The notes beneath the pieces were generated by a model. That model saw nothing but the letters and a program-made list of their open reading frames with translations, did no database searches and was not told the DNA's origin. Shown here one piece after another: positions 41,746-48,849 of a stretch of DNA of 64,000 nt (the stretch's first letter is position 1; each line of letters opens with the position of its first letter). The DNA is taken from contig NZ_JACIDN010000007.1 in the NCBI RefSeq assembly GCF_014196345.1, positions 186,001-250,000 on the forward strand, in the 5' to 3' direction. Source of the DNA: Methylobacterium brachythecii. Its GTDB lineage: Bacteria > Pseudomonadota > Alphaproteobacteria > Rhizobiales > Beijerinckiaceae. The position numbers and the translations under genes are program-made.

Positions 41746-42912
41746 ATGACCGATCGCATCCGCGACTACCTGCGCGCACGCCGCGACCTCGGCCTCGACG
41801 AGGGCCCCGTGATGGTGCTCGACCTCGACGTCGTACGCGACAATTTTTCGAAATTCGCCCGGGCACTCCCCGATACGCGCGTGTTCTACGCGGTGAAGGC
41901 CAACCCGGCGCCGGAAGTCCTGAGCCTTCTCGCCGAAATGGGCTCCTGCTTCGATACGGCCTCGGTCGCCGAGATGCAGATGGCGCTCGCCGCCGGCGCG
42001 ACCGCCGACCGGATCTCCTACGGCAACACGATCAAGAAGGAGCGCGACATCGTCCGCGCGCTCAAGCTCGGCGTGCGCCTGTTCGCGGTCGACTGCCAAG
42101 TCGAGGCCGACAAGATTCTTTCCGCGACGGCCGAAGCCGACGTTGACCCGAGCGACGTGCAGGTCTTCTGCCGCATCCTCTGCGACGGCGCAGGCGCCGA
42201 TTGGCCCTTGTCGCGAAAATTCGGGTGCGAGCCCGAGATGGCCGTGAACGTGCTCGAGCACGCGCACCGTCTCGGTCTTCAGGCCTATGGCGTATCGTTC
42301 CATGTCGGCTCGCAGCAGGCCAATACGGAAGCCTGGGACGGGGCGCTCGCCTCGGCCTCCGAGATTTTCCGCGAATGCGCGCTGCGCGGCATCGGGCTCT
42401 CGATGGTCAATCTCGGCGGCGGTTTCCCGACCAAGTACCTGAAGCAGGTGCCGGGCGTGGAGACCTATGGCGACTCGATCTTCCGGGCGCTCACCAAGCA
42501 TTTCGGCAACCGGATCCCCGAGACGATCATCGAGCCGGGCCGCGGCATGGTCGGCAATGCCGGCGTGATCGAAGCAGAAGTCGTGCTGGTCTCCAAGAAG
42601 TCCGAGGCCGAGGACGAGGTCCGCTGGGTCTATCTCGACATAGGCAAGTTCGGTGGGCTGGCCGAGACGATGGACGAGTCGATCCGCTACGCGATCAAGA
42701 CCGACCACGACGAGGACCGCATGGCCCCCTGCGTCGTCGCCGGCCCGACCTGCGACTCCGTCGACGTGCTCTACGAGAAGAACCACTACCCGCTGCCGGT
42801 CTCGCTCTCGATCGGCGACAAGGTTCTGATCGAGGGTACGGGGGCCTACACCACGACCTATTCGGCGGTGGCCTTCAACGGCTTTCCGCCACTCGCGCAG
42901 ATCGTGATCTGA
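41746..42912 (+). CDS. ornithine/lysine decarboxylase (PLP fold type III)
   Basis: A 388-residue decarboxylase of the eukaryotic-like ODC group, making putrescine (or cadaverine). The PLP Lys is in VFYAVKANP (Lys 51). FHVGSQQ, the glycine-rich LGGGFPTKYL phosphate loop, EPGRGMVGNAG and the catalytic Cys in GPTCDSVDVLYE are all present. ATG at MTDRIRDYLR is chosen because the frame upstream runs through the structured leader. It opens the polyamine block with homospermidine synthase downstream. Confidence 0.94.
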   Translation: MTDRIRDYLRARRDLGLDEGPVMVLDLDVVRDNFSKFARALPDTRVFYAVKANPAPEVLSLLAEMGSCFDTASVAEMQMALAAGATADRISYGNTIKKERDIVRALKLGVRLFAVDCQVEADKILSATAEADVDPSDVQVFCRILCDGAGADWPLSRKFGCEPEMAVNVLEHAHRLGLQAYGVSFHVGSQQANTEAWDGALASASEIFRECALRGIGLSMVNLGGGFPTKYLKQVPGVETYGDSIFRALTKHFGNRIPETIIEPGRGMVGNAGVIEAEVVLVSKKSEAEDEVRWVYLDIGKFGGLAETMDESIRYAIKTDHDEDRMAPCVVAGPTCDSVDVLYEKNHYPLPVSLSIGDKVLIEGTGAYTTTYSAVAFNGFPPLAQIVI

Positions 42913-42918
42913 CTTTTT

Positions 42919-43019
42919 GGCTGAAGCCCGTGCCGGACAGGCGCCTGCTTCAGCCTCCCTTCATCCGCATTCGCGCAAACACACCCCCAGTTCCCGGACG
43001 GCCGGCCGCACGCGGCCGG
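42919..43019. terminator. two stem-loops after the decarboxylase gene
   Basis: The first hairpin, at 42919-42955, has perfect arms GGCTGAAGC and GCTTCAGCC; the loop can pair further. The second, at 43002-43019, has arms CCGGCCGC and GCGGCCGG. Neither has a plus-strand T-run. They lie between the decarboxylase and the GNAT gene and could attenuate read-through. Confidence 0.5.
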
Positions 43020-43068
43020 TGCGAGGGCTGATTGGCCCGGCTGAACGACCCAAGAGGAGGGGTTGGCC

Positions 43069-43629
43069 GTGATCCTGATCCGCCACGAGACCGCATCCGA
43101 CATCGGCGCCCGCGAGCGCCTGCTCGACACGTGTTTCGGCGAGGGCCGATACGCCAAGACCTCGCAGCGCCTGCGCGAAGGCCGTCTGCCGGCCGGGGGC
43201 CTCAGCCTCAGCGCCGAGGATGCGGACGGCCGCCTCGTCGGTACCGTGCGCCTATGGCATGTCGAAGCCGGCCGCGGCCGCCCTGCCCTGCTGCTCGGCC
43301 CGCTCGCGGTCGATCCGTCGATTCAGGGCTGCGGCCTCGGCGGCGGCCTGATGCAGGCCGCGGTCGCGCGCGCCAAGAAACTCGGACATGCCGCCGTGCT
43401 GCTCGTCGGCGACGCGCCCTACTACGAGAGGTTCGGATTCTCTGCGGACAAGGCCGCGGGTCTCTACATGCCCGGCCCATTCGAGCGCGAGCGTCTGCTC
43501 GGCCTCGAACTGGAGACCGGCGCGCTCAGCGGCGCTCGCGGCGTTCTGCACGCCACCGGCGCCTTCGAGCCGCTTCCGGGCTTCGCGGCCGAGACCGCTG
43601 CAGCGGACGCACGACGACAGGCCGCCTGA
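43069..43629 (+). CDS. GNAT family N-acetyltransferase (polyamine block)
   Basis: A 186-residue acetyltransferase of the YhbS-like group. It opens ILIRHETASDIGARERLLD. LLGPLAVDPSIQGCGLGGGLM is the acetyl-CoA binding motif, and DAPYYERFGFSAD completes the fold. GTG at 43069 is chosen because AGGAGGGG ends about seven bases upstream; the TTG six bases earlier would lie on the ribosome binding site. It recurs next to ornithine decarboxylases in alphaproteobacteria; a polyamine-related substrate is possible but unproven. Confidence 0.88.
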   Translation: MILIRHETASDIGARERLLDTCFGEGRYAKTSQRLREGRLPAGGLSLSAEDADGRLVGTVRLWHVEAGRGRPALLLGPLAVDPSIQGCGLGGGLMQAAVARAKKLGHAAVLLVGDAPYYERFGFSADKAAGLYMPGPFERERLLGLELETGALSGARGVLHATGAFEPLPGFAAETAAADARRQAA

Positions 43630-43639
43630 TTGAGATGGC

Positions 43640-43659
43640 CGGGCGGCGGATGCCGCCCG
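43640..43659. terminator. bidirectional hairpin between convergent genes
   Basis: The arms CGGGCGGC and GCCGCCCG pair perfectly around a four-base loop. It lies 11 bases after the GNAT stop and just before the end of the convergent 71-residue gene. There is no long T-run. Confidence 0.55.
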
Positions 43660-43668
43660 CAGTCGCGT

Positions 43669-43884
43669 TCAGCGCGAGCGGTCGTAGTACGGCCAAGCGG
43701 TCGAGGAGCTGAATGCTTCCGCGGCCTTCACGCGCTGATTGAAGGTTTGCACCGAACGCACCGTCGACGCGGTCTGGCGCGCCGTGAAGCGAGCGAAAGC
43801 AGCAATAAGGCTGAGGATGCCGGGATCCTTGTCGAGGCTCTCGACCTCGGGCCTGACTTCCTTGGCGGCAACAAGACTGAGCAT
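43669..43884 (-). CDS. small protein of unknown function (71 aa)
   Basis: A 71-residue protein starting MLSLVAAKEVRPEVESLDKD, preceded by a good ribosome binding site (AAGGGG, seven bases upstream). It is largely alpha-helical, with the helix GILSLIAAFARFTARQTASTV, and ends basic (AWPYYDRSR). I do not recognise a family. The frame is open for 49 codons upstream, but that part lacks a ribosome binding site. It is convergent with the GNAT gene and divergent from homospermidine synthase, inside the polyamine block. Confidence 0.62.
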   Translation of the reverse strand: MLSLVAAKEVRPEVESLDKDPGILSLIAAFARFTARQTASTVRSVQTFNQRVKAAEAFSSSTAWPYYDRSR

Positions 43885-44158
43885 GTGAATTCCCCTTGGG
43901 ATCGCTTTGCGGGGACATCCCGCTGCACGTCCGTGTTGCACTGCAATATAAGGGGTTCGCAGACGCTCGTCAGAGAGGCTGACTCGCGTCCGCATTGCAT
44001 TGGAAGCATACCGAGGCCAGAGGAGCTTCACACTTCTGCAAGAATCTCATGGTGCAGGCAGTTGACCCAGAGCGGATCAAGCGTCATCCGCACGTCATTT
44101 CCCGTCAGCAAGGACATCGCCTTCATCGAGAGGCGATCCATCGAGGAGTGACCGCGCC

Positions 44159-45613
44159 GTGACAAATGGCACGCAGACCGAGTGGCCTGTCTACGGCCGC
44201 ATCACCGGCCCCATTGTGATGATCGGGTTCGGCTCCATCGGCCGGGGCACGCTGCCGATGATCGAGCGGCATTTCGAGTACGATAAAGACCGCTTCGTGG
44301 TCATCGCGCCGGATGACGAGAACCGTCACCTCCTCGACGAGCGCGGCATTCCCTTCATCCATGAAGCCCTGACGCCCGCCAACTACAAGCAGATCCTCGA
44401 GCCGCTCCTCACCAAGGGTGGCGGCCAGGGTTTCTGCGTGAACCTGTCTTGCGACACCGGCTCGCGCGACATCATGGAATTCTGCTCGAGCCTCAACGCC
44501 CTCTATATCGACACCGTCAACGAGCCCTGGCTCGGCTTCTATTTCGACGAGAGCAAGGGTCCGGGCGAGCGCTCGAACTACGCGCTGCGCGAGATGACGC
44601 TCGACGCCAAGCGCGCCCGTGCGCCAGGCTCGCCGACCGCCGTATCCTGCTGCGGCGCCAATCCCGGCATGGCGTCCTGGCTCGCCAAGCGCGCGCTGAC
44701 GAACCTCGCCGCCGACCTGCGCCTCAATGCGACGCAGCCGACGACACGGGAGGAGTGGGCGGCGCTGGCACAGCGCGTCGGCGTCAAGGGCATCCACATC
44801 GCCGAGCGCGACACGCAGCGCTCGAAGAACCCCAAGCCGCCGAACGTCTTCGTCAACACCTGGTCGGTCGAGGGCTTCATCTCCGAGGGCCTGCAGCCGT
44901 CGGAGCTCGGTTGGGGCACGCACGAAAAGTGGATGCCGGAGAATGCCCGCACCCACGAGACCGGCTCACAGGCCGCCATCTACCTGATGCAGCCCGGCGC
45001 CGAGACCAAGGTCCGAAGCTGGTGCCCGACGCCCGGCCCGCAATACGGCTTCCTGGTCACGCATAACGAGTCGATCTCGATCGCCGATTACTTCACCGTG
45101 CGTGATGAGACCGGCAAGGCCGTCTACCGGCCGACCTGCCACTACGCCTACCATCCGCCGAACGACGCCGTGCTCTCGCTGCACGAGATGTTCGGCAATG
45201 CCGGCCGGCCGCAGAAAGAGCACCACATCCTCGAGGAGAGCGAGATCGTGGACGGCGTCGATGAGCTCGGCGTGCTGCTCTACGGCCACGAGAAGGGGGC
45301 CTACTGGTTCGGCTCGCAGCTCGACATCGAGGAGACCCGCGCGCTCGCGCCCTACCAAAGCGCGACCGGCCTGCAGGTCACCTCCGCCGTCCTCGCCGGC
45401 ATGGTCTGGGCGCTGGAGAACCCGCGCGCCGGCATCGTCGAGGTCGAGGAGATGGACGTCGACCGCTGCCTCGAAATCCAGCTGCCCTATCTCGGGCCGG
45501 TGAATGGCTACTACACCGACTGGACGCCCCTCGATGGACGCCCGGGCCTCTTCCCGGACGACATCGACACGAGCGATCCCTGGCAGTTCCGCAACATACT
45601 GGTTCGCGGCTGA
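44159..45613 (+). CDS. hss: homospermidine synthase
   Basis: A 484-residue NAD+-dependent enzyme that makes sym-homospermidine from putrescine. The Rossmann motif VMIGFGSIGRGTLP is at about residues 19-32, followed by VNLSCDTGSRDIMEFC, DTVNEPW, SCCGANPGMASWLAK and a C-terminal EVEEMDVDRCLEIQLPYLG, all typical of the alphaproteobacterial enzyme. It starts with GTG (MTNGTQTEW), preceded by GAGGAG nine bases upstream. With the decarboxylase it forms the route ornithine to putrescine to homospermidine. Confidence 0.96.
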   Translation: MTNGTQTEWPVYGRITGPIVMIGFGSIGRGTLPMIERHFEYDKDRFVVIAPDDENRHLLDERGIPFIHEALTPANYKQILEPLLTKGGGQGFCVNLSCDTGSRDIMEFCSSLNALYIDTVNEPWLGFYFDESKGPGERSNYALREMTLDAKRARAPGSPTAVSCCGANPGMASWLAKRALTNLAADLRLNATQPTTREEWAALAQRVGVKGIHIAERDTQRSKNPKPPNVFVNTWSVEGFISEGLQPSELGWGTHEKWMPENARTHETGSQAAIYLMQPGAETKVRSWCPTPGPQYGFLVTHNESISIADYFTVRDETGKAVYRPTCHYAYHPPNDAVLSLHEMFGNAGRPQKEHHILEESEIVDGVDELGVLLYGHEKGAYWFGSQLDIEETRALAPYQSATGLQVTSAVLAGMVWALENPRAGIVEVEEMDVDRCLEIQLPYLGPVNGYYTDWTPLDGRPGLFPDDIDTSDPWQFRNILVRG

Positions 45614-45622
45614 TAACGCATC

Positions 45623-45647
45623 GGCCGCCCGTCAATCGCGGGCGGCC
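45623..45647. terminator. hairpin between convergent hss and tetR
   Basis: The arms GGCCGCCC and GGGCGGCC are perfect complements around a nine-base loop. It lies 10 bases after the hss stop and 17 before the end of the convergent tetR-type gene, consistent with a shared terminator; it lacks a clear T-run. Confidence 0.6.
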
Positions 45648-45663
45648 CTGACGGCCGGGCGGA

Positions 45664-46230
45664 TCAGCTCTCGCCCGGCGTTCTCTTGGCTCGCTTCTCG
45701 ATGAAGGCGCGGGTCTCCTTGAGCACCTCCTGTGCGAGCGCGGGATCGTCGCTCATGCGGGCGAGGATCATCGCACCGACCATCGCCGCCCAGCTCCCGA
45801 TCGCATTCTGCCGCGCGGCTCTGCGATCGTCGCGGGCAGCGCCCTCGCCGAGCCGGTCGATCTGGCGCCTCAGCCCCTCTGTCATCGCCGCCCGCGCTGC
45901 AGGCGATTGCCGCCCGATATCCGTTCCGAGCGCGGCGACGGGGCATCCGCCGGCGCAATCGGCCATGTGCTCGGACGTGAGATAGCGATTGGCATAGGCT
46001 TCGAGCGTCACGCGCTCGGGATCGGGTGCTGCCATGAGCTCGGTAAGCGTCGTGGCGATCAGCTCATCCTTGGAGGCGAAATAGCCATAGAAGCCGCCAT
46101 GGGTGAGGCCGGCCGCCTTCATCACCTCGGCCACCGTCACGGCCTCGAAGCCGCGCTGGCGAAACAGGCGCCCAGCGGCCTCGAGAATCTGGCGCCGATT
46201 CTCCGCCACTTGCTCGCGGCTCACTCTCAT
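45664..46230 (-). CDS. TetR family transcriptional regulator
   Basis: A 188-residue repressor. The N-terminal helix-turn-helix (about 8-50) reads RRQILEAAGRLFRQRGFEAVTVAEVMKAAGLTHGGFYGYFASKDELI. The C-terminal ligand domain contains MADCAGGCPVAALGTDIGRQ, typical of the TetR_C group that senses electrophiles or small organics. It is divergent from an SDR gene, 109 bases away, with two copies of an operator-like repeat between them, so it probably represses that gene and itself. Confidence 0.92.
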   Translation of the reverse strand: MRVSREQVAENRRQILEAAGRLFRQRGFEAVTVAEVMKAAGLTHGGFYGYFASKDELIATTLTELMAAPDPERVTLEAYANRYLTSEHMADCAGGCPVAALGTDIGRQSPAARAAMTEGLRRQIDRLGEGAARDDRRAARQNAIGSWAAMVGAMILARMSDDPALAQEVLKETRAFIEKRAKRTPGES

Positions 46231-46276
46231 GTGCGCTGTCTCACCTGAATCGGGACCCGACCCGCTTGCCTCTATT

Positions 46277-46321
46277 CATGATGGTTGTCATGTTTAATAT
46301 ACATGATGTTGATCATGTTTA
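46277..46321. promoter_or_regulatory. tandem operator-like repeats between tetR and SDR genes
   Basis: Two 20-base near-copies, CATGATGGTTGTCATGTTTA at 46277-46296 and CATGATGTTGATCATGTTTA at 46302-46321, stand 25 bases apart. Each has dyad symmetry; the second contains the perfect ACATGAT-GTTG-ATCATGT inverted repeat (46301-46318). They lie 19 to 63 bases before the SDR start, the expected place for TetR dimers. Confidence 0.75.
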
Positions 46322-46339
46322 TGAGCTAGGAACCCGATC

Positions 46340-47128
46340 ATGGCCAGCAAGACCACCGTCCTCATCACCGGCGCCTCGTCAGGCATCGGCGCCATCTACG
46401 CCGATCGCTTCGCGAAGCGCGGCCACGACCTCGTTCTGGTCGCTCGCAACGCCGAACGCCTCGAGAGCCTCGCTTCCCGCCTGCGTGCCGAAGCCGGCGT
46501 CGCTGTCGATGTCATCCAGGCCGACGTCACCGCGTTAGCGGACATTGCCCGCGTCGAGGAGCGCCTCCGCGAAGACGAGCGGATCGGGATCCTTCTGAAC
46601 AATGCCGGTGCAGCCCTGCCAGGCAGCTTCGTCGAGCAAAGCCCGGAGCAAGCCGCCAGCTTGATCGCGCTCAACATCACCGCTCCGACGCGGTTCGCCG
46701 CAGCGGTCGCCCCGCGTTTCGCTCGATCCGGCTCGGGCGCGATCGTCAATATCGGCTCGGTGGTCGGCCTCGCGCCGGAATTCGGGATGACGGTGTACGG
46801 CGCCACCAAGTCCTACATGCTGTTCTTGAGCCAGGGGCTGGCCCAGGAACTCGGACCGAAGGGCGTCTACGTCCAGGCCGTCCTGCCGGCGGCGACCCGC
46901 ACGGAGATCTGGGAGCGCTCGGGACGTGACGTAAACAGCCTGCAAGGCGTGATGGAGACGTCGGAGCTGGTCGATGCGGCGCTCGTCGGGTTCGACCGGC
47001 GCGAGCCGGTAACGATCCCTCCGCTGCCGAGCGCAGGCCAGTGGGATGCGTTGGAAGCGGCGCGGACGGCGATGATCCCGAATTTCGCGCAGTCGCACGC
47101 TGCGGAACGGTATCGCGCAACGGCCTGA
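46340..47128 (+). CDS. short-chain dehydrogenase/reductase
   Basis: A 262-residue SDR. The nucleotide-binding motif VLITGASSGIGAIYADR is at about residues 6-22, NNAG is in ILLNNAGAALPG, and the catalytic Ser, Tyr and Lys are in NIGSVVG and YGATKSYM (YxxxK). It resembles the DltE/YdfG-like classical SDR group; cofactor and substrate cannot be fixed. It is divergent from the TetR gene and probably its regulated target. Confidence 0.9.
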   Translation: MASKTTVLITGASSGIGAIYADRFAKRGHDLVLVARNAERLESLASRLRAEAGVAVDVIQADVTALADIARVEERLREDERIGILLNNAGAALPGSFVEQSPEQAASLIALNITAPTRFAAAVAPRFARSGSGAIVNIGSVVGLAPEFGMTVYGATKSYMLFLSQGLAQELGPKGVYVQAVLPAATRTEIWERSGRDVNSLQGVMETSELVDAALVGFDRREPVTIPPLPSAGQWDALEAARTAMIPNFAQSHAAERYRATA

Positions 47129-47267
47129 GGAGCATGCAGGCAAGGCCGGTGATCGCGTCGCGAGGACTGGACGCCCCGCCGGCAGTGCGGGAAGCTGGGG
47201 ATTGCGCGCCGCCGCCGAGATTTGCGGCGGTCGCGCGTCCTGACGCCACCGTCGCGGATCCCCGGCC

Positions 47268-47606
47268 TTGCCCCATCTCGAAGACTTCTACGCAAACAAG
47301 CTGCGCGGCGCGCTCGGGCTGACCGACGCGGAATCGGTGCTCGACCTGCGTGGCGCGCCCTGGGCAAAGGCCGAGGCCTCCCTCAACGACATGTTGGAGC
47401 GCAGCCGCTTCGCGAAGGGCAAAACCGTGGCCGTGCGCCTCGAACCGCCGCCGGAAGGCGGCGGAGAGACGCTCTTCCAGCCCGTCGGCCGGCTGCTGCT
47501 CGATGCCAAGCGCCGCGGCTGGGTCGACCGCCTGCAGACGCTGCCCGCGGAGGACGGGCTCGGGTTCTACATCGCGCTGGCGGGCAAGCCCGAGAAGGGC
47601 GCCTGA
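47268..47606 (+). CDS. small protein of unknown function (112 aa)
   Basis: A 112-residue soluble protein starting MPHLEDFYANKLRGALGLT, with a strand-helix pattern ending near GLGFYIALAGKPEKGA. I do not recognise the family. A TGA lies in frame nine codons before the TTG start, which therefore is the earliest possible start; no clear ribosome binding site precedes it. It is convergent with the epimerase gene, 10 bases away. Confidence 0.62.
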   Translation: MPHLEDFYANKLRGALGLTDAESVLDLRGAPWAKAEASLNDMLERSRFAKGKTVAVRLEPPPEGGGETLFQPVGRLLLDAKRRGWVDRLQTLPAEDGLGFYIALAGKPEKGA

Positions 47607-47616
47607 TCGCGGCCAA

Positions 47617-48543
47617 TCAACCGGCCGCGTTGCGGGCGAGCTCCGCCAGCCCGTCCCGCGACGTCTGCACCGGCTGCCAGCCGAGCGCGGCCAGTTCGTC
47701 GGAGCGCGCGACGAGCGAGCCGGACAACCGGTCGAACATCTCCTCGCGCCCCGTGATCCGGCAGGCGAGCCCGAGCAGCGGCGATGGCACCGGCAGCAGG
47801 CTCGGGCGCCGCCCGAGACCCGAGCGCAGGGCGGCCAACATCTCCGGCAGAGTCAGCGGATCCGGATCGGCGACGATCAGCGCCCGTTCCAGCGGCCCTG
47901 CGGTATGGAGCACCGCGGCGACCGCGGCCGACAGGCTCTCCACAGAGACAAGGGAGCGCCGGCCGGACAAGGCCGCCAGCGGCAACGGATAAGGCGAGCG
48001 GGCAAGTCTCAGCAGCGCCGCCATGTTTCCCTTCACGCCGACGCCGTAGACCAGCGCCGGTCGCAGCGCGACCCAGTCGAGGCCGGTCTCCGCGAGGGCC
48101 TGCTCGGCCGCGAGTTTCGAGCGGCCATAGGCATCGGTCGGGGTGGGAAAGTCGGCTTCGGTGAGCGGGCTCGGCGCGCTCGGCCCCGTCTGCGCGCGAA
48201 TCGAGGACAGGAATACGAAGCGCCGCACCTTGGCGCGCTGCGCCGCCTCGGCGAGGCGCCGGGTGGCCTCGGTATTGGAATTGCGAAAATCGTCTTCCGG
48301 GGCGCCGGACATCGCATTGGCGAGACCGGCCGAATGCACCACGGCATCCACGCCGGACAAAGCCGCGGCCATGTTGATCGGCCGGGCGAGGTCGCCGACG
48401 ACCGCACTGCTGGCGCCCTCTGGCACCTCGACGGGCCGGCGCAGCAGGACGCGGACACGGTAGCCCCGCGCCGTGAGCGCCGTGAGCAGATGCCGGCCGA
48501 TGAAGCCAGTCGCGCCGGTGAGCGCAATCAAGGGTCCGCTCAT
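47617..48543 (-). CDS. NAD-dependent epimerase/dehydratase family protein
   Basis: A 308-residue extended SDR. It opens with LIALTGATGFIGRHLLTAL, the Rossmann glycine motif TGATGFIG, followed by VVGDLARP and VVHSAGLANAM. The catalytic region reads FLSSIRAQTG, with YGRSK for the Tyr/Lys pair. It resembles UDP-sugar epimerases or complex I-associated NDUFA9-like proteins; no sugar cluster lies nearby. ATG at MSGPLIALTG is chosen, as the upstream open frame is not family-like. Confidence 0.88.
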   Translation of the reverse strand: MSGPLIALTGATGFIGRHLLTALTARGYRVRVLLRRPVEVPEGASSAVVGDLARPINMAAALSGVDAVVHSAGLANAMSGAPEDDFRNSNTEATRRLAEAAQRAKVRRFVFLSSIRAQTGPSAPSPLTEADFPTPTDAYGRSKLAAEQALAETGLDWVALRPALVYGVGVKGNMAALLRLARSPYPLPLAALSGRRSLVSVESLSAAVAAVLHTAGPLERALIVADPDPLTLPEMLAALRSGLGRRPSLLPVPSPLLGLACRITGREEMFDRLSGSLVARSDELAALGWQPVQTSRDGLAELARNAAG

Positions 48544-48849
48544 GGTGGTGCTCCCTCGTCCGCGCAACGGGATGGCGGGACCGCCGCCCGTCATCGAGAT
48601 CGAGACGGTGCAGGGACCGACCCCCCAAAGCAAGCAGATGCAGGCATACCCGCGAGCCGACCGGGCGCAATCCAACGGCCAAGCTACTGCCAAGGGCCGT
48701 CCTGGCTTGTTTTGGCCGCAAATCCACGCGACGCGGTGGGTCGGTCGCGCGCCATTTCAGCGGTGAGCACTGCGTCATCCCGGAGCCCGCCGCCTTGCCC
48801 CTGGAATGCCACGCCGATACCACTTGTCCCGCCTGCCGGATCGCATGCC
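48544..48849. other. intergenic region between divergent epimerase and GGDEF/EAL genes
   Basis: About 305 bases that should contain both promoters. I see only a weak remnant of a palindromic repeat arm (GCGTCATCCCGGAG at about 48773). No small gene or RNA is apparent. Confidence 0.4.

Noticed and set aside
41120..41866. Open frames on both strands across the decarboxylase leader
   Set aside because: They cross the start of the decarboxylase gene, lack start signals and have atypical composition; the stretch is better read as regulatory RNA.
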